From Verrucomicrobiales bacterium (lineage in GTDB: Bacteria; Verrucomicrobiota; Verrucomicrobiia; Verrucomicrobiales; V1-33): a DNA stretch of 64,000 nt. Made by a program: the position numbers and the translations under genes. Of the stretch, positions 16,901 through 24,850 are shown piece after piece. Below the pieces are notes generated by a model, which was given only the letters and a program-made list of their open reading frames with translations, had not been told where the DNA came from and searched no databases. Each line of letters begins with the position of its first letter. The stretch's first letter is position 1. The stretch covers positions 1 to 64,000 of the forward strand of contig JAQGPJ010000051.1 in NCBI GenBank assembly GCA_028293125.1, written 5' to 3'.

Positions 16901-19616
16901 AGCCGCCGCCATGGCGGCGGATCCGGATGCCCCGGTTCGCTATCAGCTGGCTCTGAGCCTTGGCGAATGGAATGATCCCCGCGCGGGTCAGGCTTTGGGA
17001 AAACTGGCTCTCGAGGATATGGACAGCGTTTGGACGCGCACCGCCATTCTGAGTTCCAGCATTCCCCAGGCGGCGGAAATCCTTGCCGCCGTGCTGGCCT
17101 CGCCTCCCGGAACGGAGGGCCGCAGCGAGCTCATCGGCGGACTCATCTCCACCGCCATCGCCTCCGGCAACAAAGCCGCCGCCGCCCGGGTGCTGGAGGC
17201 TCTGGCCTCCGCGGGCAACGGCAGCGGCGCGGGGGATGCCTGGCTGTTCACAGCCTGGGCGAATCTGATCGATGCCCTCGATCGCCGCCGCCTGAAGCTG
17301 GAGGATCTGATCGCCGACAGCGTCTCCGGTGATTCCACCCTGACCGCGAAACTGGAGGGTGTTTTCCGGCAGGCGGGCGTGCTGGCCTTTGAGGGAAAAA
17401 CGGAACCCGAACTCCGTCAGGCCGCGCTGCGGCTTTACGGCTTCAGCCCCTCCCTGACGGCGGACGATCTGAAGCGTCTGCTCGGGTTTTTCGACTCCGG
17501 GGCCGGACCTGAACTCCGGGACACCGCTCTCCAGGCTCTGCGCCGGAATGCCAGTCCCGCCCTCGCCCCGCTGGCGCTTCAGGACTGGTCCCTGCGGTCC
17601 CCCGCCACCCGCTCCACTTTTGTGGACTTGCTGCTGAGCCGGGAAAGCTGGACGGCGGAACTGCTCGCCGCTTTGGAGAAAGGCACCGTCTCGGGCGCGG
17701 AGATCGCCGTGCCCAACCGCGCCCGCTTCCTGAAGAACACGGATCCCGCCATCCGGGACCGGGCCGAAAAAATCTTTGCAGCCTTCCAGCCCCAGGGACG
17801 CGCCGAGGTCCTCGCCGCTTATAAGGAGACCGCCGGCCTGACGGGCAATGCGGCCCGGGGAGCGGAGATTTTCCAGACCAACTGCGGCATCTGCCACTCC
17901 CTTCGCGGCATTGGACAGGCGGTCGGGCCGGACATTTCCCTGTTCCGCGACAAAGCGGTGCCGGAATTCCTGGAGGCCATCCTCAACCCCAACGCTGTCA
18001 TCGAACCGCGTTTTCTGAACTACGTGGTCGAGTTGAAGGACGGGCGTTTCGCCGCCGGGATCATCTCCAGCGAAACCGCCAACAGCCTCACGCTCTCCAT
18101 GGCCGCCGGGCAGCGGCAGGTCCTGCTGCGGCCCGAGATCAAGGAAATCAAACCCTCGCCGGTCTCCCTGATGCCGGAAGGATTCGAGCAGAGCATCACC
18201 CCGGCTCAAATGGCGGATCTCATTGCTTTTCTGAAGGGCGGCAAGCCCCGCGAATTCGGCAGTTCCACCCCAGAATCCGCTGCGGCGGCACGGGCGGCTT
18301 TCGGTCCGGCGCAGGCCAATGGAGCCGTCAGAATAACCGCCGCCGCCACGCTGTTCGACTACACCAGCTGGCTGGGCATGCTGCCTTTCGCGCACTGCCA
18401 CCAGACGGACGGGAACGAGAAAGTAATCTGGGAAACCGCTCCCGCGCCGCAGGAACTCAAAGCCGGCGAAAGCCAGACTTTCCGTTTTGCCGGAGGCCTG
18501 GGTCACCGCAGCCAGCCTGCCGGGGTTTTTGAACTGAAGGTGAACGGCGCCAAGAGTCTGGAATTCAGCGTGGAGCTGAACGACCACACTTGGACCAACG
18601 CCGACGGCACCGTGCGCCTGACCTATGAGGTCAAGGAGGCGGGCCCCGAGGACAGCAATGGCATCCTCTCCCTTACGGTTGCCAATGCCCTGCTGCAGCC
18701 CGGAAAGGCGGTTGTCCTGGAGGTCACGGCTTCCGCCGCCGGCAGCAACCGCTGGTTTGGCGTTTATGCCCTCACCGGCGGAACGCTGGCGCTGAAGGCC
18801 GCGGAAAGCAGCCCGCCGACGGACGGCAAGCTGATGGACTCCGCCGTCACCGACGCCCAGCGCATGGCCCTGATCCGCCAGTATCCCAAGCGCTCCGCGG
18901 AGTTTCTCCGCGAAATGACTGCCGGCCTCACGCCGGGAACCCCGGAGGAATACCGCCTCATTCCCTGGATCTGGAACGTCGCCGTCGCCGCCGGCCGCCG
19001 CAATCAGGCGGAGGAAATCCGGGAGCTGCTGGATATTTCCCTGCCCAAACCGGGTGAGACGCTGCGCGACTGGCAATCGGTCGTCCTTGGCGGCGGCATT
19101 ATCAATGGAATCAGTCAGGCCGGCCCGTGGCCCGGTGCGCGTATTGAGGCGGTCATCGGTCAGGATGAGGCGCTGCGGGCCCGCTGGAACCGTTCCCTGG
19201 AACTGGCCGTGCTGATGGCCGACGATGAAAAAGTCCCGCACGGCACCCGCTACGACGCGCTGCGCATGACGCCTTTGCTGCCCTGGGAGAAATGCGGGGC
19301 GCAGCTGAAGCGGTATCTGGCCAGGGATCAGAACGCCGAGCTGCAGCAGGGAGCCGTGAGCGGACTGGCCGACGTGAATCATCCGGAGGCGGGACAGCTA
19401 TTGGTGGAGGCTTTTGACGGCCTGACGGATTCCAATAAAAACTTCGCGCTGGATGCCCTCCTGCGCGGTCCGGAGCGAATCGACTTCCTGCTGGAGGCCG
19501 TGGCCGCCAAAAAAATCACCCGTCAGGACTTGGGCGAAGCGCGCGCTGGCAAGTTATTCTCCTTGGAGGACAGGATCCGCCGGGAAAAGGCCCGCGCTTT
19601 GCTGATGCCCCTTTGA
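13965..19616 (+). CDS. Giant ceramidase-like / PVC-type heme-binding CxxCH fusion protein
   Basis: 1883 aa. A signal-anchor sits at about residues 28-48. Residues about 65-480 resemble the N-terminal domain of neutral/alkaline non-lysosomal ceramidases (AAKVDITPEYAIRLSGYGGR, SSHTHNGPM with metal-ligand histidines, NYACHCTTLASNLHGGDW). Next is the PVC-type membrane-bound dehydrogenase propeller (ALDFGADGKLWVVEMRDYP, EDTDGDGRYEKA), then HEAT-like helical repeats, then a c-type heme domain with C-G-I-C-H at about 1307-1311 (ETNCGICHSLRGIGQ-like region) and PDISLFRD. The tail holds a beta domain and more helices. It is predicted periplasmic, with a covalently bound heme. The catalytic activity is unproven; the ceramidase fold alone also occurs in other hydrolases. 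Confidence 0.85.
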   Translation: MAQSPLFKNPSPVPSTSPSAAVPVRRPFHRLTLLSPLLAFAGILMAVRAEKPAGEPAAPTAPVFAGAAKVDITPEYAIRLSGYGGRTKESEGIGQRLWAKALAFGENQDNTAVLVTVDNVGVPGTVTEEVYKRVSARQPFSRANFTLCSSHTHNGPMLTGVLPFLFSKDIEPAEQATIDRYTAELTDKLEQVVLNALQDRKPALLATGEGQAGFARNRRPQSGPVDQSLPVLAVRSPDGALRAVLANYACHCTTLASNLHGGDWAGFAQEDMERDHSGCIAMVSIGCGADANPNPMGSLQAAQDHGQEIADEVSRLLAGSLKPLPRTPAGALSRFELPFETLPGRAQWEAMALKPGITGYHARKNLERLDRGETLPAVLPYSAQTWTFGNDLAMVFLPGEVVVDYALGLKREYSNLWVTAYANDVPCYIPSSRILSEGGYEGGSAMPYYDRPARLGPGTEEKIFTEVRKLLPDSLRVKKMEGVAPPVAADESLKRITVKPGFTVSLVAAEPEIVDPVALDFGADGKLWVVEMRDYPSGMDGNGKPGGRVKFLEDTDGDGRYEKASVFVDGLPFPTGLLTWRKGVLITAAPDILYAEDTDGDGRADKVDKLFTGFATENFQARVNGLRRGLDGWVYGANGLLGGSIKSSATGKTVDIRGRDFRLNPDTGDFEPAAGLTQQGRVRDDWDHWFGTDNGTFAWHYPLPEHYLKRNAVVIPREQRLRVELSRRVFPTSPTLKRFNDPGDANSATSACGGDFYRDNLLGDDSYGDYFVNEPVHNLTTHLKFSTDGISFRGQRAEDEKQSEFFSSSDNWSRPVQVRTGPDGALWIVDMYRYVIEHPKWIAAEQLAKLDVRAGDDKGRIYRVFPSGQTLRPVRDLTKLPLPELVAALDTPNGPVRDLVQDQLVRRGDPSVTAPLTELAPKSALPQVRLQALATLEGLRALTPQALEPALSDTHPGVRANALRMSEPFFSTAPALAAKAAAMAADPDAPVRYQLALSLGEWNDPRAGQALGKLALEDMDSVWTRTAILSSSIPQAAEILAAVLASPPGTEGRSELIGGLISTAIASGNKAAAARVLEALASAGNGSGAGDAWLFTAWANLIDALDRRRLKLEDLIADSVSGDSTLTAKLEGVFRQAGVLAFEGKTEPELRQAALRLYGFSPSLTADDLKRLLGFFDSGAGPELRDTALQALRRNASPALAPLALQDWSLRSPATRSTFVDLLLSRESWTAELLAALEKGTVSGAEIAVPNRARFLKNTDPAIRDRAEKIFAAFQPQGRAEVLAAYKETAGLTGNAARGAEIFQTNCGICHSLRGIGQAVGPDISLFRDKAVPEFLEAILNPNAVIEPRFLNYVVELKDGRFAAGIISSETANSLTLSMAAGQRQVLLRPEIKEIKPSPVSLMPEGFEQSITPAQMADLIAFLKGGKPREFGSSTPESAAAARAAFGPAQANGAVRITAAATLFDYTSWLGMLPFAHCHQTDGNEKVIWETAPAPQELKAGESQTFRFAGGLGHRSQPAGVFELKVNGAKSLEFSVELNDHTWTNADGTVRLTYEVKEAGPEDSNGILSLTVANALLQPGKAVVLEVTASAAGSNRWFGVYALTGGTLALKAAESSPPTDGKLMDSAVTDAQRMALIRQYPKRSAEFLREMTAGLTPGTPEEYRLIPWIWNVAVAAGRRNQAEEIRELLDISLPKPGETLRDWQSVVLGGGIINGISQAGPWPGARIEAVIGQDEALRARWNRSLELAVLMADDEKVPHGTRYDALRMTPLLPWEKCGAQLKRYLARDQNAELQQGAVSGLADVNHPEAGQLLVEAFDGLTDSNKNFALDALLRGPERIDFLLEAVAAKKITRQDLGEARAGKLFSLEDRIRREKARALLMPL

Positions 19617-19656
19617 GGCCTTCCGCATCACTGACCGGGAAACGACGCCAACGCTT

Positions 19657-22600
19657 ATGAAACCTCCCCGCCTGCCGCTCCTTCCCGCCGTCCTGCTGCT
19701 GGCCGCCCTGACGGCTCCAGCCGGTGCCCAGGTGCGCCTGACGGAACTGCTGGCGGTCAACAGTGGTGGCCTGCGGGATCAGGCGGGACTCCCGCAGCCT
19801 TGGATTGAAGTCTGGAATGCCGGTCAGGTCAGTCCGGTAAGCCTGGCCAATTACCGTCTGATTCATGGCGGGGTCACCTGGCTGTTTCCGTCGGTGCGGC
19901 TCATGCCGGATGAACGCATGGTGGTGTTCGCCTCGGGACTCGACAAAAAGGAGGTCATCGCACCGCTGCACACCGGCTTCCGACTGGCGGCGGAGGGCGG
20001 CACGCTGGTGCTGCAGAATGCCTCGGGCAGCATGATTTCCACGTTGCCGTATCCCGCCCTGCCTGCGGACAGCTCATGGGGACGCGATGAGTGGGACACT
20101 GCACCCGTGCCCCTGCAGACCGGCAGCTACACGGTTCCCTCGCCGGGGGAGCGGAACAATTTTGAAGGTCCGGGCGTGGCGGGAGCCGTGGTTTTCGACA
20201 CTCCGTCCAAGGCTTTCAGCGCCCCCCTTACAGTCACCCTGTCAATCGCCACCCCCGATCCCGCCGCCGAGATCCGCTACACCACCAATCGCACCGTCCC
20301 CACGGCGGCCTCCACACCCTACACCGGCCCCATCAGCGTCAGCTCCACGCAGATGATCCGGGCGCGGGTTTTCAAGGCCGGTCTTCTGCCCGGCGCGACG
20401 GGGAGCCGCGCCTGGCTGGCGCTGCACAACACGACCCTGAATTTCTCCTCGGCGCTTCCCATCGCCGTCATCACGCCATTCAGCACCACGCCGCCCCCGG
20501 ATGACGGGGACCAGATTTCCTGGCTCTGGCTCTGGGAGCCCGGCGCTGACGGACGCGCCCGGATGACGGATCCGCCCACGCTGACGGCCCGCACCGTCAT
20601 TGACAAACGCGGCTCCAGCACGCTGGGCAATCCCAAGTTCAACCTCAATCTGGAAACCCGCAACGACGCGGACGACGATGAGCGGGATGTGCCCCTGCTG
20701 GGCATGGCCGCCCATTCGGACTGGGTGTTTCACGCGCCCTACGACTTCGACCGCTCCCTGCTCCACAATCCGCTGATGTACACGCTGAGCCGGTCCATCG
20801 ACCGTTATGCGCCGGACACCCGGATGGCGGAGGTTTTTATCGACGTCACCGGCGGCACCCTCAACTTCACGGGCACCTCCAGCAGCACCAGCGATTACTA
20901 CGGGGTTTACAATGTGATGGAGAAAATCCGGCGCGGCGGGAAGCGGGTGGATATCCAAAAGCTCGGCCCCTATGACAACAGCCCGGAGGCCAGAACCGGG
21001 GGGTATATCTGGAAAGTGGACCGCCAGGACAGCATGGACACCGGCTTCACCGCCGGCGGGCAGCTGCTGGCGTATTATTATCCCAAGGAGCGCGAGCTGA
21101 AATCCCCCCAGCGGGCACCGCAGCAGCAATACCTCACGGATTACCTCAACTCCTTCAACACCGCTCTGAACAGCGCGGACTGGAAAAATCCGGAAACCGG
21201 TTATGCCGTTTGGCTGGATGTGCCCTCGGCTATCGACAACCATCTGCTCAACCTCTGGCCCTACAATGTGGACGCTTTCCGCCTGAGCACCTATTGGTAT
21301 AAAGATGCCGGAGGGAAAATCATGGCCGGACCCGTCTGGGACTTCGACCGCTCCCTTTCCTCCACGGACGGCCGCGACGTGAATCCCTCCGCCTGGGGCA
21401 ATGGCAACTGGCCGGAGGGCGGGTTTTTTGCCGCCCACTGGTGGAAGCGGCTGTTTGAGGACATCGACTTCTACCAGAAATACATCGACCGCTGGCAGGA
21501 GCTGCGCCGCACCCGGTTTTCCCCGTCCACGGTCAATGCGTTGATCGACTCCCTGAATCAGGCCATCAGCCCCGAGGCCATCACCCGCGACACCGCCCGG
21601 TGGCAGCGAGGCAAACGCGCTTGGACCAGTCCTTTCACCCGCATCGTCCATCCGGCCAGCCAGGCGGCGGAGGTCCAGCGGCTGAAGGATTATCTGCAGC
21701 AGCGGGCCAACTATTTCGACAGCCAGTGGGTCGGTCCCGTCACCGTTTCCCCGCCCGGCGGTTTTGTGCCGGAGGACACTGCGGTCACCCTCACCGGTCC
21801 CGCCGGAGTGCCGGTTTATTACACCCTCAACGGCCAGGATCCCCGCCCTTCCGGGGGCGGCCCGCCCATGGCGGAGGCGCAGCGCTGGAATGGCAGCCCC
21901 ATTTCGGTTCCTAGCGGAGCCCGGCTGCTGGCGCGGGCTTACAAAGCCAACCACACCGCCGTCAGCGGCGGCACCCTGAATCCCCCGCTGGTCAGCAAAT
22001 GGGGCGGATTGAGCAATCATCAATACCTCACCGACGCTCCCGCCGCCGCCGGGAACCTGGCCATCACCGAAATCCATTTCAACCCGCCCGATCCTACGGA
22101 GGTGGAAACGGCGGCCCATCCCGCATGGACGAACAACAGCTTTGAATTCCTCGAACTGCGCAACACCGGCTCCCGCCGCGTCAACCTCAGCGGAGCGCAG
22201 TTCACCACCGGCATCACCTATCCTTTTCCCACCGATGGCACCGCCGTGCTGGAGCACGGAGCGTACCTCATCGTGAGCTCCGATCCCGCCGCCTTTACCG
22301 CCCGTTACGGCGCGGTCGGCACGCCGGCCTTCGGCCCTTGGAGCGGGAATTTGTCGAACAGCGGCGAAACCCTGACCCTCCATGCCGCGGATGGCTCCGT
22401 GATTCAGACCCTCACCTATGGAGACCAGTGGTTTCCGTCAGCGGACAAAGGCGGGTTCTCGCTGGTGGTCCACGATCCCGCCGCCCCTGCGGAGAATTAT
22501 GGCGCTCAATCCAACTGGCGGGCCAGCGCCCTGCCGGGAGGATCCCCCGGCAGCCATGACGCCGCCAGCTTGCCGCCCGCTCCGCTTGGGAACAGTGAAA

Positions 22601-22824
22601 TCATCAGCTGCGTGTATCTGCCCGCAACCCGCACGGTGAGGCTGACATGGCGCGCGGTGGCCGGGGCGAAATACAGCGTTCTGACCTCCGGGGATCTGAA
22701 ATCCTGGTCCACCGTCGCCAGCGCGCTGACCGCTGACGGGCCGACCGCCGAATTTGATTACATCCCGCCTGAGGGTGCCCTGAAACAGTTTTTAAGAGTT
22801 CAACAAATAGACAATCCTTTGTGA
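19657..22824 (+). CDS. CotH kinase family protein with lamin-tail and chitobiase-like domains
   Basis: 1055 aa with a signal peptide (PLLPAVLLLAALTAPAGAQ). An N-terminal lamin-tail domain (VRLTELLAVNSGGL, WIEVWNAG) is followed by a chitobiase C-terminal-like segment (SIATPDPAAEIRYTTNRTVPT). The central CotH domain, about residues 300-620, has NPKFNLNLE and the acidic motif MAGPVWDFDRSLSS typical of the kinase active site. A second chitobiase-like piece (YYTLNGQDPRPSGGG) and a second lamin-tail domain (LAITEIHFNPPDP) close the protein. CotH domains phosphorylate proteins in Bacillus spore coats; here the protein is probably secreted or surface bound and its substrate is unknown. It begins 40 bp after the preceding giant gene. 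Confidence 0.9.
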   Translation: MKPPRLPLLPAVLLLAALTAPAGAQVRLTELLAVNSGGLRDQAGLPQPWIEVWNAGQVSPVSLANYRLIHGGVTWLFPSVRLMPDERMVVFASGLDKKEVIAPLHTGFRLAAEGGTLVLQNASGSMISTLPYPALPADSSWGRDEWDTAPVPLQTGSYTVPSPGERNNFEGPGVAGAVVFDTPSKAFSAPLTVTLSIATPDPAAEIRYTTNRTVPTAASTPYTGPISVSSTQMIRARVFKAGLLPGATGSRAWLALHNTTLNFSSALPIAVITPFSTTPPPDDGDQISWLWLWEPGADGRARMTDPPTLTARTVIDKRGSSTLGNPKFNLNLETRNDADDDERDVPLLGMAAHSDWVFHAPYDFDRSLLHNPLMYTLSRSIDRYAPDTRMAEVFIDVTGGTLNFTGTSSSTSDYYGVYNVMEKIRRGGKRVDIQKLGPYDNSPEARTGGYIWKVDRQDSMDTGFTAGGQLLAYYYPKERELKSPQRAPQQQYLTDYLNSFNTALNSADWKNPETGYAVWLDVPSAIDNHLLNLWPYNVDAFRLSTYWYKDAGGKIMAGPVWDFDRSLSSTDGRDVNPSAWGNGNWPEGGFFAAHWWKRLFEDIDFYQKYIDRWQELRRTRFSPSTVNALIDSLNQAISPEAITRDTARWQRGKRAWTSPFTRIVHPASQAAEVQRLKDYLQQRANYFDSQWVGPVTVSPPGGFVPEDTAVTLTGPAGVPVYYTLNGQDPRPSGGGPPMAEAQRWNGSPISVPSGARLLARAYKANHTAVSGGTLNPPLVSKWGGLSNHQYLTDAPAAAGNLAITEIHFNPPDPTEVETAAHPAWTNNSFEFLELRNTGSRRVNLSGAQFTTGITYPFPTDGTAVLEHGAYLIVSSDPAAFTARYGAVGTPAFGPWSGNLSNSGETLTLHAADGSVIQTLTYGDQWFPSADKGGFSLVVHDPAAPAENYGAQSNWRASALPGGSPGSHDAASLPPAPLGNSEIISCVYLPATRTVRLTWRAVAGAKYSVLTSGDLKSWSTVASALTADGPTAEFDYIPPEGALKQFLRVQQIDNPL

Positions 22825-22833
22825 ATGAAGTGA

Positions 22834-23067
22834 TTAAGTAGAAACTGGCACGTCTGCTTCACTGACGGGCGCCGGCGGCGGCGTAAGGTGTCCACCAAGG
22901 TCACGGACTGGCGCAGGGCCATGCGAATCGCCGTGGATCCAGTGCGGGCCTTCCGGGAGATGAAGGCGGCCGAGCAATTGGAAAGCCTGATCCGCCAGAC
23001 AAGGGATAACTTGGCAGGAATGAAGTCCGCGGCGCTTTCCGCGGAGGGAAGGAATCCGGTTGAATGA
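22834..23067 (+). pseudogene. N-terminal fragment of a tyrosine-type site-specific integrase
   Basis: A stretch with no start codon encodes WHVCFTDGRRRRKVSTKV followed by TDWRRAMRIA, then a helical region ending at a stop at 23065. The pattern W-x-V-x-F-x-D-x-x-G-R-R-x-R-x-S-T-x-x-T-D-x-x-x-A is that of the arm-binding N-terminal part of phage-type integrases. The core and catalytic domain (R-H-R-Y) are absent. It marks the left border of the accessory region that also holds a phage-like replication module. The identification rests on a short stretch, so it is not certain. Confidence 0.6.
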
Positions 23068-23145
23068 TGGAAGCTCGGCTTCCGCTGCGGCGGGGCATCC
23101 GGCCGGCCCGCTTGATTTTGCCCCGGCTTCCCTTTTCCTCAACCC

Positions 23146-24588
23146 ATGAACCGCTCTGCTCTGAAATTGCCATGCGCTGTGCTTTTGGGTATGGCGCTGG
23201 GGTGCGCCATCGGACGGCCCTCATGGTGGGGCGGCGGGAATGGATGGCTTCAGGGGACAACGATGCAAAGCAGGACCGGAACCGGATATGGGGACCGGCC
23301 AGCGGTTTCAGGAGGTGGAGGCGGCGGCGGGGAGGCCGACGGGAAGTCCAGACAGGAACGGATGAAAAAGCTGGTGGCCACTCTCCTTGATGAGGGATGG
23401 AGCAGAAATGACAACATGGCGGCAGTGACCATGATGACGGAGGCCGCTGGGCTGTCCGCAGAGGACCTGGCCCCCTTGATGACGTTTTTGCTGAAGAGGG
23501 AAACGGAGATCAAGGCTTCCGCGGAGAACGGCACTTTTCAGGGCGACATGACACTTCTGACTCTGCAGGGGTACACGAATCTTCTGACTCTGCGCTGGGC
23601 CACGCTGGACCCAAAGGCGGCGCTGGTCTTCGCCATGGGCAGGCCGGAATTCAAGGATACGGATACTTATGATGAATTGCTGCCCTCAATTATATACGAA
23701 ATGGCGAAAACGGATTTGCCGGCGGCGAAGGCGGAGGTGTCACAGCTGAAAAGTATGCAGCGTCAGGAGGCCGGCAGGGCGGTGGTTCAGATACTTCAGC
23801 AGAGAGATCCCCAGGCAGCCATCGCCTATGCCCGTGAACTGGAGGACAGTAAAGCCGAGGCGGGAGTGATAATGCACCTCGCGGCAAAGGATCCCATGGC
23901 GGCCGCGGCGGAGCTGACACCGGAAATGGAGGGGCACCTGGAGGTGGTGGAGAGTATCGCCGGCACTTTGCTTCATAAGGACAGGGCGGCCTTTGAGACA
24001 TGGGCAGGAAGCCTGAGTGATCCTGCCCAGCAGGCTGAGGCGCGCTGCGCCGCCTTGAAACAGGATGCAGCCCTTGATCCGGCAAAGACAGCTGTGGAAG
24101 CGGCGGCATGGGTTGCCAAGGAGCTGGCGACTCCGGAGCAGGCCAGGCAATTGTCAGCGGCTATCGTCCGGAAATGGCTGGAGACTGAAGGCCAGCCCGC
24201 CACCGTGGCGGCATGGACTGAAGGCCTGCCGGAAGGGCCGGGGAGGGATGCGGCAGTCAAGGAGACCGCCTCCGCGTGGCTTGAGAAGGACACGCTGGCG
24301 GCGTCAGCCTGGCTGCGCTCATTGGCTCCAAGCGAGGCGAAGGACAACATTGTGCGCCAGCTGGTGATTAACATCTGTGCCGACACCCCGGCTGACGCAT
24401 TTGAATGGGCCCGCACGATTGGAACCCCATCTCTGCGAGGCGACTCCCTCAGGGAGGCTGTGCAGAGCTGGGCCAGACAGGATCCTGCCGCCGCCGGACA
24501 GGCATTGGAAAAACTGCCGGCGCGCGATAGAGACCGGCTGCTGGACATAGTGGAGGCGGCAAAGGAGAAGGCCGCAGAACAGAAATAG
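23146..24588 (+). CDS. Alpha-helical repeat protein, WWGGG family, intact copy
   Basis: 480 aa. The N-terminus is a signal-anchor (MNRSALKLPCAVLLGMALG) ending in GRPSWWGGG, then a Gly-rich linker (about 60-70), then only alpha helices to the end. The helices repeat a unit built around D-P-x-A-A-x-x-x-A (LDPKAALVF, RDPQAAIAYAREL, KDPMAAAAEL, QDPAAAGQAL) and W-x-x-x-L-P-x-x-x-x-R-D (WTEGLPEGPGRDAAV). This TPR-like pattern belongs to a large paralogous family in Verrucomicrobiota whose function is not known to me. Two further copies lie at 26.8-27.3 and 31.0-32.4 kb, all sharing about 60 bp before the ATG. It probably faces the periplasm as a scaffold. Confidence 0.75.
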   Translation: MNRSALKLPCAVLLGMALGCAIGRPSWWGGGNGWLQGTTMQSRTGTGYGDRPAVSGGGGGGGEADGKSRQERMKKLVATLLDEGWSRNDNMAAVTMMTEAAGLSAEDLAPLMTFLLKRETEIKASAENGTFQGDMTLLTLQGYTNLLTLRWATLDPKAALVFAMGRPEFKDTDTYDELLPSIIYEMAKTDLPAAKAEVSQLKSMQRQEAGRAVVQILQQRDPQAAIAYARELEDSKAEAGVIMHLAAKDPMAAAAELTPEMEGHLEVVESIAGTLLHKDRAAFETWAGSLSDPAQQAEARCAALKQDAALDPAKTAVEAAAWVAKELATPEQARQLSAAIVRKWLETEGQPATVAAWTEGLPEGPGRDAAVKETASAWLEKDTLAASAWLRSLAPSEAKDNIVRQLVINICADTPADAFEWARTIGTPSLRGDSLREAVQSWARQDPAAAGQALEKLPARDRDRLLDIVEAAKEKAAEQK

Positions 24589-24850
24589 CCCGCCCGCCCG
24601 ATCTTCGAAAGCCGGCACCGCCAGCGCCGGCGCCTGCAAAGCCTGTCCGAAGAATGGCGGGACGTGCGGCGTCCGCCGGTGAACCGGTCAATTATCCACG
24701 AAAACGCCATTAGGCGCAAACTCCTGATTCCGCGAAAGCTTTTTCTCCAGTCGGTCCCTCCGGATCCGTAAAGCGGGTTGCGGCCAGCTTGGACTGTTCC
24801 GCGATCAGGCGGAAACCTCGAGTGCTGCCGGCGGCTTTGCCGGTTGGTTG
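24589..24850. other. Intergenic region, possible coding remnant
   Basis: The gap between convergent genes holds no clear gene. One frame from about 24601 to 24771 stays open and encodes a basic helical stretch (EEWRDVRRPPVNRSIIHENA), which might be a gene fragment in keeping with the decayed surroundings. No similarity is recognised. No terminator hairpin with a T-run was found. Confidence 0.3.

Noticed and set aside
16818-19382. Long 854-codon frame antisense to the giant heme protein
   Set aside because: It is a mirror of GC-rich codon use in the real gene. No domains, and the sense strand has strong motifs.
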